Below the pieces are notes generated by a model. The model was given only the letters and a program-made list of their open reading frames with translations, searched no databases and was not told where the DNA came from. From Deltaproteobacteria bacterium (GTDB lineage Bacteria; Myxococcota; B64-G9), in assembly GCA_030591745.1 (NCBI GenBank), contig JAUVAM010000085.1, positions 1 through 9,134 of the forward strand: a stretch of 9,134 nucleotides of DNA, given 5' to 3'. Shown here one piece after another: positions 1 through 8,959 of this stretch. Within the stretch, counting starts at the first letter, position 1, and each line of letters begins with the position of its first letter. The position numbers and the translations under genes were made by a program.

Positions 1-6
1 CAACTT

Positions 7-2625
7 ATGGGCAATGAAGAGGCGTCCACCGATGGGCATAGCTTCAAGCCCCTGGGGGCCTTTAGCGAATTTGCAGCGGTCATCCGTTCTTTGATGGAAG
101 AGCCCATGGGTGGGGCGGCGGCAGCTCCCCCAAAGGTGAAGGAGGTGGGGGTTGCACCCAGGGGCGTTGAGTTCGCGGATGCGCCCAAGCCCCGCAAGGA
201 GGATAAGTCGGGTTCAGGCAAGGGTCTCGTGGTGCTGCTGGGCTTGGTCTTCGTACTTGTTGCGGGTGGCGTGGGCATGGGGTTTCTGACCGATTATGGA
301 TTCTTCGGCCATAAACTTTTTCTCGGCGAGGACGGGCCGGCAGGCGGTCAGAAGACGGACGGTTCGGGCGGCGATGGTGCCGAGGCTCAGCTCAGTCAGG
401 CCCGGCTTAATTATTTCTTAGACACCTACGCCGGGTACTCCGATGTGCGCCGTGAGCTCGAAGAGAAGTTCAAAGATGATGACTTGAGCCCTGATGATCA
501 ATATTTGCTGGGCTTGACCTATGCGGCTCTGTTGCGCAACTACGGCGCCAATGTCGTGCTTATCGAGCGCGGCAAAAAAGTGCTGGGCCTGATGAAGGAA
601 GATTCGCCGGAGAGCGCGGAAACCCGCAAAGTGGAAGCGGCCTTTCTCATCTCATCGGATGCGACCAAGGCCTATCAGTTGCTGATGCCCTTGCTGAAGT
701 CGGACACCCGGGACAAAGAGGCTTTGTTTTTGGCCGGTTGGGCCCTTGCGTATATGAAAAAGTGGAAGGAATCTGCGGAGATGTTCGATCAGGCGACGAT
801 CATCGACCCGGATTTCGCGAAAGCCTATCACGCGCTGGGGGATTTACAGTCTTTGCAGCAGGATTTCGAAAACGCCGCCTTGTTTTACTCCAAAGCCGTA
901 GACAAGAATCCGCGCCACGTGAATTCCGCGGTGGAAGAGGCTCGGATCCAGATTGAGGTGCAAGGGGAATACGAAGAGGGAGAGAAACTGCTGGACTTGG
1001 CCTTCGGCAAGCACGTTGATTCCCTTTCGGCTCTGGAAAAAGCCAAGGCCCATTACCTTCGATCACGGATTCACAGGCGACGGCACGAGAATGACAAGGT
1101 GGTGCAAGACTTGCTGTCGTCCATTAAGTTGGCACCGAGCCGGGTGTCTTTTAAGGCTGCCCTGGGCTCATTTTATATGGACATGGGCCAGTACATCAAG
1201 GCGGTGAGTTTGTTCAGGGAGGCGTTGAAGGAGGACCCCCAAAATATAGACGCTCAGGTGGGTATGGGGCGGGCCATGTGGAAAAACGATGACATCGTTC
1301 AGGCGAAGATGCTCCTGGAAAAAACAGCCAAGGCCGCTCCAGATAATCCCAACCCGCTTTTCTACCTTGGGCGCATCAGCGAAGACCTGGACAAGCCGGA
1401 AGATGCACTGGCCTTTTATGTGAAGGCCAAGAAAATAGCGCCCAAGCTTTTGCGGAGCCGGGTTGCCATCGCTCGCCTGAATTTGAAACAAGGCAATCTG
1501 AAAGATGCCCTGGTGGAGTTGACCGAGGCCAATAACTTCAACCCACGATCAGCCATCGTGCGCAATGGTTTGGGTGAAGTTTACTTGAAGCAAGAAAACC
1601 TGCGCCTGGCCGAAAGCGAGTTTCGAGAAGCCCTGCGCCTGGATTCGGAGTTGGCAGGTGCTCACTTCAACTTGGCCAACACGCTGAGGGGGCAAAAGAA
1701 ATTTGATGAGGCCTTGAAGTCCTACGAGCGAGTCAAGATCATCTCGCCTCGTTATCCTGAGCTTGAATATGAACATGCACGGTCCTTCTATCAGATGGAG
1801 CGATTCGAGGATGCCCTCAAAATGTGTGAGGCGGCCATTCGCTCCAATCCCAAAGTCGACAAACTGTATGTTCAGGCAGGATTGGCGGCCAAGGCGGCCG
1901 GCGACCAGGAAACGGCCAAGAAGTATTTTCAGACCGCCACGGGGCTCAATGCCATGAACCCCAGGGCCTTTTTTGAACTGGCTCTCGTGGTGCAAGATCA
2001 GAAAGCGCACGAGCAGGCCTTGGACTTGTTTAAGCAAGCGGTGGCCATTGATCCCAAGAACTCTGAGATTCATTTTCGTATGGGTTTGAGTTTTCTAAAT
2101 ACGGACATGATGGTCGACGCCATGGACGAGTTCCGCCAGGCCATCAAGCTGGACGGCAAACACGTAGACGCCATGATGGAGTTGGGTCGTTTGTTGTCCA
2201 ATCGGTTGCAGTTTTCTGAGGCCATCCGGTTTTTCGAGCGGGTGGTCCGAGAGGATCCCAAGCGCACGGAGGTTTGGCTGGCTTTGGGGGATGCCTATGC
2301 GGCCCAAACTCAGAACAAGAAGGCCTTGTCTGCTTACCTGAAGGCATACAAGAAGGACAAGCGTTTTGAAGGGGCGGCCTATCGGGTGGCCAGGGCCCAG
2401 GACGCCTTGGGCAGAAAGAAGCCGGCGGTGAGATTTTACTCCGAGGCCGTTCGTCTGAAGCCCGAAGATCCGATGCCTCATTTCTATTTGGCGTATGTGT
2501 ACAAGGCCATGAACAAGACCAGCAAGGCCCTGGTGGAGTTCAAGGCGTATCTGCAGCTAAGACCCGATGCGCCTGATGCAGACGAAGTGCGCGACGAGAT
2601 TTACTATCTGGAGCAAGACCACTGA
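7..2625 (+). CDS. Large membrane-anchored TPR protein (possibly 5' partial)
   Basis: Probable protein-protein interaction scaffold of the cell envelope; no specific function can be assigned. From the ATG at 7 it is 872 residues. A Pro/Ala/Lys-rich head (1-72) is followed by one hydrophobic segment (about 73-95) with a Lys/Arg-rich stretch just before it, so the head should be cytoplasmic and the rest periplasmic. A Gly/Asp-rich linker (about 107-128) leads into helical repeats. TPR units are clear at 237-270 and 271-304, an irregular section covers 305-346, and fifteen gapless 34-residue units run from 347 to 856 with the usual small residues at helix contacts and Pro at unit ends. The frame is open through the first six bases of the window and no ribosome binding site is visible, so the true start may lie upstream. 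A lost N-terminal zinc ribbon is possible, since such heads are common in deltaproteobacterial TPR proteins. The gene ends 62 bases before serS. TPR identity is sure; role unknown. Confidence 0.9.
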   Translation: MGNEEASTDGHSFKPLGAFSEFAAVIRSLMEEPMGGAAAAPPKVKEVGVAPRGVEFADAPKPRKEDKSGSGKGLVVLLGLVFVLVAGGVGMGFLTDYGFFGHKLFLGEDGPAGGQKTDGSGGDGAEAQLSQARLNYFLDTYAGYSDVRRELEEKFKDDDLSPDDQYLLGLTYAALLRNYGANVVLIERGKKVLGLMKEDSPESAETRKVEAAFLISSDATKAYQLLMPLLKSDTRDKEALFLAGWALAYMKKWKESAEMFDQATIIDPDFAKAYHALGDLQSLQQDFENAALFYSKAVDKNPRHVNSAVEEARIQIEVQGEYEEGEKLLDLAFGKHVDSLSALEKAKAHYLRSRIHRRRHENDKVVQDLLSSIKLAPSRVSFKAALGSFYMDMGQYIKAVSLFREALKEDPQNIDAQVGMGRAMWKNDDIVQAKMLLEKTAKAAPDNPNPLFYLGRISEDLDKPEDALAFYVKAKKIAPKLLRSRVAIARLNLKQGNLKDALVELTEANNFNPRSAIVRNGLGEVYLKQENLRLAESEFREALRLDSELAGAHFNLANTLRGQKKFDEALKSYERVKIISPRYPELEYEHARSFYQMERFEDALKMCEAAIRSNPKVDKLYVQAGLAAKAAGDQETAKKYFQTATGLNAMNPRAFFELALVVQDQKAHEQALDLFKQAVAIDPKNSEIHFRMGLSFLNTDMMVDAMDEFRQAIKLDGKHVDAMMELGRLLSNRLQFSEAIRFFERVVREDPKRTEVWLALGDAYAAQTQNKKALSAYLKAYKKDKRFEGAAYRVARAQDALGRKKPAVRFYSEAVRLKPEDPMPHFYLAYVYKAMNKTSKALVEFKAYLQLRPDAPDADEVRDEIYYLEQDH

Positions 2626-3965
<1,340 letters not shown>

Positions 3966-3971
3966 AGCAGC

Positions 3972-3976
3972 AGGAG
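3972..3976 (+). promoter_or_regulatory. Ribosome binding site that sets the lipoprotein start
   Basis: AGGAG lies 8 bases before the ATG at 3985. An in-frame GTG at 3976 overlaps this site and so is unlikely to be the start. The ATG at 3985 also gives a compact lipoprotein signal peptide with its Cys at residue 19. Confidence 0.75.
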
Positions 3977-3984
3977 TGCGAGAG

Positions 3985-6072
3985 ATGCGGATGCGTTGGA
4001 TTGCCCCTTTGATGATGTTTTTGTTTTTTGCGGCAGGTTGCCCTCCGTCCACTGTTGTGGTGGGTGGAAAAAAAGTGCCTTTGGCTCAGGCCGCCAAGTT
4101 GACCATCGAAGATGCACGCGCATTGACCAAGGCGGGCAAGGCGACTGAATCCATTGCCAGATACCGCGAGTTGCTCAAGCGCTATCCCTCGGCCGATAAC
4201 GTGGATGCGGCATGGATGGAGTTGGGTGAGGTGCTTTTGGCACAAGGGGAGGTGGAGCCGGCGGTTCATGCCTTTCAGCAGGTCGTGATTGAACACCCCC
4301 AGAGTCCTCGGTACCTGCAGGCCGCGGTGCAGTATGGCCTGGGCTTGGTCAAGTTGGGTCGGACGGTCGAGGCCTTGCCCACCCTGCAATCGGTTTTTGA
4401 TCAACTGCCCAATAAAGTGCGAAGAAGAGAAGTTGCCGCCATGCTGGTCCGCTCTTATGCGGAAGCGGGCGCTGCATTGGAGGCCTTGCGCTGGATGTCC
4501 GTTGTTCATCAGTTGAGCCCCAAGGGGCCTGCTCGTGAGCAGTTGCGGCAAGGGATTGTGGATCTGATCGATCGTGACCTCAGTTTTTTACAGGTGCGTG
4601 AGGCCTTCGAGCTGTTTTCGGAAAAAGACAGCGAAGGTTTTCCCTCGGATGTATTGCAGCTAAAGCTGGCCAAAATTTTTTATCACATTCATGATTTTCA
4701 GCGTGCACGCAAAGAGCTGGAGAATTTTGTCGCCTCCTGGCCGGAGCATGCCTATGCGGGCGAGGCCGGACGCCTCCTTAAGAAGATCATCGATCGAAAT
4801 CGGGTTAACCCTCAGGCCATCGGCGTGTTGTTGCCATTGACCGGCAAGTATCGCGAATACGGGCGCAAGGCCCTTGCCGGTATTCAGTTGGGTGCGGGCA
4901 TTTTCGATCCGCCCGCCAAAGGCAAGGATGGAAAACCGCTGGCAGCCCCCGTGTTGATTATCCGTGACACAGGGGGTGAGGCGGATCGGGCTGCCGAGCA
5001 GATGGAGCGGCTCGTGTTCGATGAGCATGTGGCGGCGGTTATTGGGCCCTTGTTCACTGGCGAATCATATTCGGCGGCGGTCAAGGCACAAGAACTCGAA
5101 GTGCCCATTCTTACCCTGAGTGCGCGTCCCAAGATCACGGAGGTGGGCAGTTTCGTTTTTCGGTCTTTTCTTACTTTGGAAATGCAGGCTCGGCTGCTGG
5201 TGGGCTTTGCCATGGACAAGCTTGGGGTGAAGCGTTTTGGTTTGCTTTACCCCAACGACAAATACGGTGTGGGTTTCGTTAATGCCTTCTGGGATGAAGT
5301 GTCCCGGCGCAAGGGCGAAGTGCGGGCGGCTGAGCGTTACGAGCCGGATTCGAAGAATTTTTCTGCCCCCATCAAGAAGATGGTGGGGCGCTACACGCTG
5401 AGAGACCGATGGGACTTCCTTCGCGAGAGACGGCGGATCTACAAGGAAACGGAAACCAATCTGGCCCGTAAGCGTAAGCTGGAGAAGCTTCTTAAGAGTT
5501 TGCCCCCCATCGTGGATTTCGAGGCTTTGTTCGTACCCGATTACGTGGACAAGGTGGTGTTGATCGCGCCGGCCTTGGCCTTTGAGGATATCTTGCTCCA
5601 GACCTCCAGCAACTGGCAGATCGATCGATACAAGAAGGCGCTTGGGCGAGATAAGCTGGACATGGTCTACCTGATGGGTGGCAATGGCTGGAACAATCCC
5701 AATTTGGTGAAGTGGGCCGAACGCTATGTGCAGGGCGCGATTTTTTGTGATGGGTTTTTTCTGGAAAGCACGCGTCCGGCCACCAGGCGTTTCGTCGGCA
5801 GGTACAAGGCCAACTTCGAAGGGGATCCAAGTATGATCGAGGCGCAGGGCTACGACGCGGCCCTGGTGGTACAGCACATCATCGAAAAGGCCAAGGTGCG
5901 GGACCGCAGGGCTTTTCGGGAAGCCCTGCTGCAAATCAAGAAATTTGACGCGGCCACGGGCCGGACCACCTTCTTGCCCAACGGGGAAACCGATAAGGAG
6001 CTTTTTCTGTTGCGCATCAAGAAGGAAGAGATCGTCGAAGTAGAACCGGATCCTCCTGCTCATGAAGGATGA
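3985..6072 (+). CDS. Lipoprotein, penicillin-binding-protein-activator (LpoA-like) architecture
   Basis: Predicted lipoprotein of 695 residues. The signal peptide is residues 1-18 (Arg at 2 and 4, hydrophobic core, lipobox Ala-Ala-Gly-Cys with Cys19). Pro, not Asp, follows the Cys, which fits sorting to the outer membrane by the E. coli rule. Residues about 36-270 are TPR-like helical repeats. Residues about 276-690 are a type-1 periplasmic-binding fold (Peripla_BP_6 / LivK-like): the opening strand reads IGVLLPLTGKY, then GPLFTGE at 354-360, LLYPNDKYG at 420-428 and AQGYDAALVV at 620-629. Helical repeats followed by this fold is the layout of LpoA, the outer-membrane activator of penicillin-binding protein PBP1A in gammaproteobacteria. 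Similar deltaproteobacterial proteins are often named penicillin-binding protein activators, but a role in peptidoglycan synthesis is unproven here, and a ligand-binding receptor is the alternative. A basic, charged segment at about 465-515 interrupts the binding fold. Its end overlaps the protease gene by 11 bases. Confidence 0.85.
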   Translation: MRMRWIAPLMMFLFFAAGCPPSTVVVGGKKVPLAQAAKLTIEDARALTKAGKATESIARYRELLKRYPSADNVDAAWMELGEVLLAQGEVEPAVHAFQQVVIEHPQSPRYLQAAVQYGLGLVKLGRTVEALPTLQSVFDQLPNKVRRREVAAMLVRSYAEAGAALEALRWMSVVHQLSPKGPAREQLRQGIVDLIDRDLSFLQVREAFELFSEKDSEGFPSDVLQLKLAKIFYHIHDFQRARKELENFVASWPEHAYAGEAGRLLKKIIDRNRVNPQAIGVLLPLTGKYREYGRKALAGIQLGAGIFDPPAKGKDGKPLAAPVLIIRDTGGEADRAAEQMERLVFDEHVAAVIGPLFTGESYSAAVKAQELEVPILTLSARPKITEVGSFVFRSFLTLEMQARLLVGFAMDKLGVKRFGLLYPNDKYGVGFVNAFWDEVSRRKGEVRAAERYEPDSKNFSAPIKKMVGRYTLRDRWDFLRERRRIYKETETNLARKRKLEKLLKSLPPIVDFEALFVPDYVDKVVLIAPALAFEDILLQTSSNWQIDRYKKALGRDKLDMVYLMGGNGWNNPNLVKWAERYVQGAIFCDGFFLESTRPATRRFVGRYKANFEGDPSMIEAQGYDAALVVQHIIEKAKVRDRRAFREALLQIKKFDAATGRTTFLPNGETDKELFLLRIKKEEIVEVEPDPPAHEG

Positions 6073-7000
6073 TGCCCGTAAGCCCACCCGCTGGTGGCTG
6101 CATGTCTCTTTATTTTTCACAACCTGCGCCACCACCTTTTATGCTGGTTGCTACTCGGGTGGCGGGTTTTCTCTGCGCGATGGGGCCATGTTCTCATCCG
6201 CCATCATGGGCATCTTGCTCGTACACGAAATGGCTCATTTTCTTGCGGCTCGTTGGCATCGGGTCGATGCCTCGTTGCCTTACTTCATCCCCATGCCCTT
6301 GCCGCCCATCGGAACCTTCGGTGCCGTGATTCAGATGCGAGAGTCGCCAAAAACCCGGAATGCCGTGCTGGATATCGGGGTCTCGGGTCCCCTTGCGGGG
6401 ATGCTGGTGGCGGTGCCTGTGTGTTTTGTCGGTTTGCTCTATAGCGAGGTGCAGGCCATTTCCGAGTTGCCTGCAGGGGCCATCATGGAGGGGAATTCCC
6501 TGCTTTACCTGGCACTGAAGGCCTTGGCCAAGCCCCAGTTACTGGCGGGACAGGACGTTTTTTTGCATCCTTTGGCTTGGGCCGGCTGGATCGGTTTGTT
6601 GGTGACCAGCTTGAACCTCCTGCCAGCCGGACAGCTGGATGGTGGGCATATCCTTTATGCGTTGGTCGGTGGATCTCGTCATGAGCAGGTAGCCCGATGG
6701 GTGAGACGAATCGTGCTGGTGATGGGCCTGGTGGGATTGGTCTGCACATTCCTTCCCCTGGTCGATTCAGCAGATCAACTCGTCAAGGAGGCAGGCCTGG
6801 GTGGCCTGATGTTGCGAGGTAGCGGCATGACGCCATGGATCGTCTGGGCCTTGCTCCTCCGTTTCGTCGGAAAGGCCCACCCGCCGGTGCATGACGAAGA
6901 TCAACGATTGGGGCTGGGCCGACGGAGTTTGGCTTGGCTGGCCCTGGTGGTGCTGGTTGTGACTTTGACCCCTGTGATATGGAGTCCGGTGGTTTCATGA
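6062..7000 (+). CDS. Site-2 protease family intramembrane zinc metalloprotease (M50-like)
   Basis: Multi-pass inner-membrane protease of 312 residues that would cut substrates within the membrane. The zinc motif HEMAH is at 55-59 inside a hydrophobic segment (about 43-64). The second metal motif, Asn185-x-x-Pro188 then Leu-Asp193-Gly, lies in a later one (about 170-196). The block FIPMPLPPIGTFGAVI at 75-90 is typical of the cyanobacterial/plant EGY-like branch of site-2 proteases. Other hydrophobic segments are at about 11-30, 105-127, 214-234, 256-270 and 288-308. There is no PDZ domain, unlike RseP. The start ATG at 6062 lies inside the end of the lipoprotein gene and has no Shine-Dalgarno at normal spacing, which suggests translation by reinitiation after the upstream stop. 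The stop overlaps the next start (ATGA). Family is firm; the substrate is unknown, and the neighbouring lipoprotein and zinc-ribbon protein are obvious candidates as partners. Confidence 0.93.
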   Translation: MKDDARKPTRWWLHVSLFFTTCATTFYAGCYSGGGFSLRDGAMFSSAIMGILLVHEMAHFLAARWHRVDASLPYFIPMPLPPIGTFGAVIQMRESPKTRNAVLDIGVSGPLAGMLVAVPVCFVGLLYSEVQAISELPAGAIMEGNSLLYLALKALAKPQLLAGQDVFLHPLAWAGWIGLLVTSLNLLPAGQLDGGHILYALVGGSRHEQVARWVRRIVLVMGLVGLVCTFLPLVDSADQLVKEAGLGGLMLRGSGMTPWIVWALLLRFVGKAHPPVHDEDQRLGLGRRSLAWLALVVLVVTLTPVIWSPVVS

Positions 7001-7671
7001 AGGTTCAATGCCCGAAATGCAAAGACATCGTTGAGATGCGTGATTTTGTCACCTCGGATGAGGGATTGCGATTCCCCTGTCCCGCCTGTGGTGAGAGTAA
7101 TTTTTTGCCCAGCCTTGCCGACGATGAAAGCCCGACCATGCCGGCTTTGGACAAGCCGACCTCTCCGGAGGGACGCGCCGTGCCGGCTTCGGTTTTCGAG
7201 CCTGCCCAGGGTGAGGTGATTTGCCCAAAATGTGGGCACACGCAGCTTTTGGACGAGGCCTGTCATCGCTGTGGGCTGATGTTCGCCCGCTATGATGCGG
7301 ACAACTTGCCGCCGGAGCCGGAGTTGGCGGTGGCTGTATGGCAAAGCATTTTGGCCAATCCTGATGACGAGACCTTGCATGACCAGTTCTTGGATAGCTG
7401 CGTACGCTCCAATCGGCTGGACTACGCTTCTCGTCAGTATCGGATACTTACGCGTTCAGAGCTTCACCGCCAGAAAGCCCAACTGAGGCTGGACCGAATT
7501 TTCAACTTGGCCCAGGCCCATATGGGTGGTCAAACATTGGTGCCACCGACGCAGGGCGGGCCTTCCCGGTGGAGTGTGATCATCATGTGGACCGTCATCG
7601 CCTTACTGGTGGCCGGTGCCATTGGCTATATCGCCTATTCGTTTCACACCTGGCCCGGCGTTCGTTTGTGA
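6997..7671 (+). CDS. Double zinc-ribbon protein with C-terminal membrane anchor
   Basis: Protein of 224 residues with two predicted zinc-binding ribbons. The first is N-terminal, of MJ0042 type (Cys5, Cys8, Cys28, Cys31), and the second has Cys76, Cys79, Cys89 and Cys92 (CPKCG then CHRCG). An acidic, Pro-rich linker (about 40-70) separates them. A helical, TPR-like region covers about 107-176, and one membrane span (about 192-214) with a very short tail ends the protein. A tail anchor of this kind would put the zinc ribbons in the cytoplasm. The ATG at 6997 is chosen because it starts directly at the zinc ribbon and overlaps the protease stop as ATGA, a classic coupled start; an upstream in-frame TTG at 6934 would only add unrelated residues. 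Such zinc-ribbon proteins are common in deltaproteobacteria, and their function is not known to me. Coupling to the protease suggests they are made together and may act together. Confidence 0.85.
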   Translation: MKVQCPKCKDIVEMRDFVTSDEGLRFPCPACGESNFLPSLADDESPTMPALDKPTSPEGRAVPASVFEPAQGEVICPKCGHTQLLDEACHRCGLMFARYDADNLPPEPELAVAVWQSILANPDDETLHDQFLDSCVRSNRLDYASRQYRILTRSELHRQKAQLRLDRIFNLAQAHMGGQTLVPPTQGGPSRWSVIIMWTVIALLVAGAIGYIAYSFHTWPGVRL

Positions 7672-7684
7672 TTCTCGCTGAAGT

Positions 7685-7690
7685 AAGGAG
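7685..7690 (+). promoter_or_regulatory. Strong ribosome binding site supporting a TTG start
   Basis: AAGGAG lies 6 bases before the TTG at 7697 but 27 bases before the next in-frame ATG (7718). This makes TTG the likely start of the radical SAM gene. Confidence 0.75.
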
Positions 7691-7696
7691 ATTATC

Positions 7697-8938
7697 TTGA
7701 GACAATCCATCAAGCGTATGGCGGGTCTGTTCTCTTCGGGTAAGAGAAACAAAGAAGACATCCACATGGGAGAACCCGGTTTTTTGAACAAGTTGTTGCG
7801 CTGGAAGCAACTGGAGAGCGTGTTTCTCTTTGTCACCGCCAAGTGCAATTCTAAATGCAAAACTTGCTTCTATGCGGGCAAAATGGATCAAGGGGAAGAT
7901 CTGAGCATGGCCCAACTGGAGCGCATCTCGAGCACTTCTCCCAGTTTCGACAAGCTTTGGTTGTCTGGCGGCGAGCCCTTCATGCGCAAGGAGCTGGTGG
8001 ATATCATCGCCATGTTTGTTGAAAACAATGGCGTGCGCAGCATCAATCTGCCCACCAATGGGTTGTTGACCGAACGCATCGATGAGCAGGTAGGCGAATT
8101 GTTGCGGCGCTGTCCGGAACTGACGGTCCACCTGAACTTTTCCATGGACGGCCTGGGTGCCACCCATGACGCGGTGCGCGGTGTGCCTGGTAATTTCGCA
8201 AAGACTTTGGCCTCCATGGAGCGAGTCCAAAAGCATCATGGCGAGAACCCCAAACTGTTGTGCAATGTGGCCACCGTGGTGACCCCCCAGGCCCTGGATG
8301 AGATGGTGGATCTGGGTGCTTTCTTGCTGCAAAAGAACTGCATTGCGACCCATTTTTTTGAGAGCATACGTGGGCAGCCACGAGATGAATCGCTCAAGCC
8401 TTTGAGTCGAGCCCAGTTGGAAGAACTCCACGAGCGGGTCATGCCCCTGGTGGAGGTCCAGGCCCAGCGACTCTTCGCGGGCTTTTCTCCGATAGCGCGC
8501 GCCATTGCCCATGTGTATTTTTTGGGCGTGATCCGATTCGCCTACAGCTTGCAGGAAAAGAATATTGAGGGTCCCAATCCCTGGGGCATGGCCTGTACGG
8601 CGGGGCAGACGACATTGGTCATCGACCACGACGGTGCTTTGCGTTCCTGTGAAATTCGGGAACCCTTTGCCCACCTCTCGGATTTTGATTTTGACATGGG
8701 CGCGGTCATGAAGTCGGAAGCCTTGCGCAAAGAGGTTGAAGACATCGGGGGTGGCCATAAAGCCAATTGCTGGTGCACGCATACTTGCTGGGTTTTGTCG
8801 TCCATGAAGTTCAGTCCCAAGACTTTGCTCTTTTCCGTGCCCTTGTCTTTTTTGAACTATCGTTTGGAGCATTGGCGCGCGCCGGTGTTGCCCGACGTGG
8901 ACATGGGCGAGATTGAGGCACGGGCTCAACAGCGTTGA
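7697..8938 (+). CDS. Radical SAM enzyme with SPASM-like C-terminus
   Basis: Predicted 413-residue enzyme that would cleave S-adenosylmethionine at a [4Fe-4S] cluster to start radical chemistry. The cluster motif is Cys50-x3-Cys54-x2-Cys57, followed by the SAM-binding Gly-Gly-Glu-Pro at 91-94 and a TIM-barrel-like region to about 250. In the C-terminal part, Cys300-x12-Gly313-x4-Cys318 fits the opening of a SPASM/twitch auxiliary-cluster domain exactly. Next comes Cys358-x-Cys360-x3-Cys364, which is shorter than the classic SPASM spacing, so the auxiliary-cluster set looks reduced or altered. SPASM enzymes often modify peptides, but other members act on small molecules or lipids; no precursor peptide gene is visible here. 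The protein is soluble apart from a moderately hydrophobic stretch near 373-388. The start is TTG behind a strong Shine-Dalgarno, 25 bases after the zinc-ribbon gene. It lies 21 bases before a glycosyltransferase gene, which suggests a shared biosynthetic pathway. Fold is sure; substrate is unknown. Confidence 0.92.
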   Translation: MRQSIKRMAGLFSSGKRNKEDIHMGEPGFLNKLLRWKQLESVFLFVTAKCNSKCKTCFYAGKMDQGEDLSMAQLERISSTSPSFDKLWLSGGEPFMRKELVDIIAMFVENNGVRSINLPTNGLLTERIDEQVGELLRRCPELTVHLNFSMDGLGATHDAVRGVPGNFAKTLASMERVQKHHGENPKLLCNVATVVTPQALDEMVDLGAFLLQKNCIATHFFESIRGQPRDESLKPLSRAQLEELHERVMPLVEVQAQRLFAGFSPIARAIAHVYFLGVIRFAYSLQEKNIEGPNPWGMACTAGQTTLVIDHDGALRSCEIREPFAHLSDFDFDMGAVMKSEALRKEVEDIGGGHKANCWCTHTCWVLSSMKFSPKTLLFSVPLSFLNYRLEHWRAPVLPDVDMGEIEARAQQR

Positions 8939-8946
8939 GCCTGGGC

Positions 8947-8952
8947 AGAGGA
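8947..8952 (+). promoter_or_regulatory. Ribosome binding site of the glycosyltransferase gene
   Basis: AGAGGA lies 7 bases before the GTG at 8960. The spacing supports that GTG as the start, and the encoded protein then begins at the first beta-strand of the expected fold. Confidence 0.65.
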
Positions 8953-8959
8953 AATTTCC

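Noticed and set aside
3976..3984. GTG at 3976 as start of the lipoprotein gene
   Set aside because: It overlaps the AGGAG site, leaving no room for ribosome binding, while the ATG at 3985 has ideal spacing and a clean signal peptide.
5065..6135. 356-codon open frame on the minus strand opposite the lipoprotein gene
   Set aside because: It is a shadow of a well-supported coding frame, with no recognisable domain and a composition typical of antisense translation.
6125..6151. Ala-Gly-Cys at residues 28-30 of the protease, resembling a lipobox
   Set aside because: The position three before the Cys is Tyr, which does not fit a lipobox, and the protein is a multi-pass membrane protease whose first hydrophobic segment is expected here.
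6069..6444. Overlapping short + strand frames at the start of the protease gene
   Set aside because: The frame starting at 6062 encodes HExxH and NxxPxxxLDG and must be the real one; the others encode no recognisable motif.
6934..6996. Upstream TTG extension of the zinc-ribbon gene
   Set aside because: The added residues are just another reading frame of the protease C-terminus; the ATGA-overlap start goes straight into the zinc ribbon.
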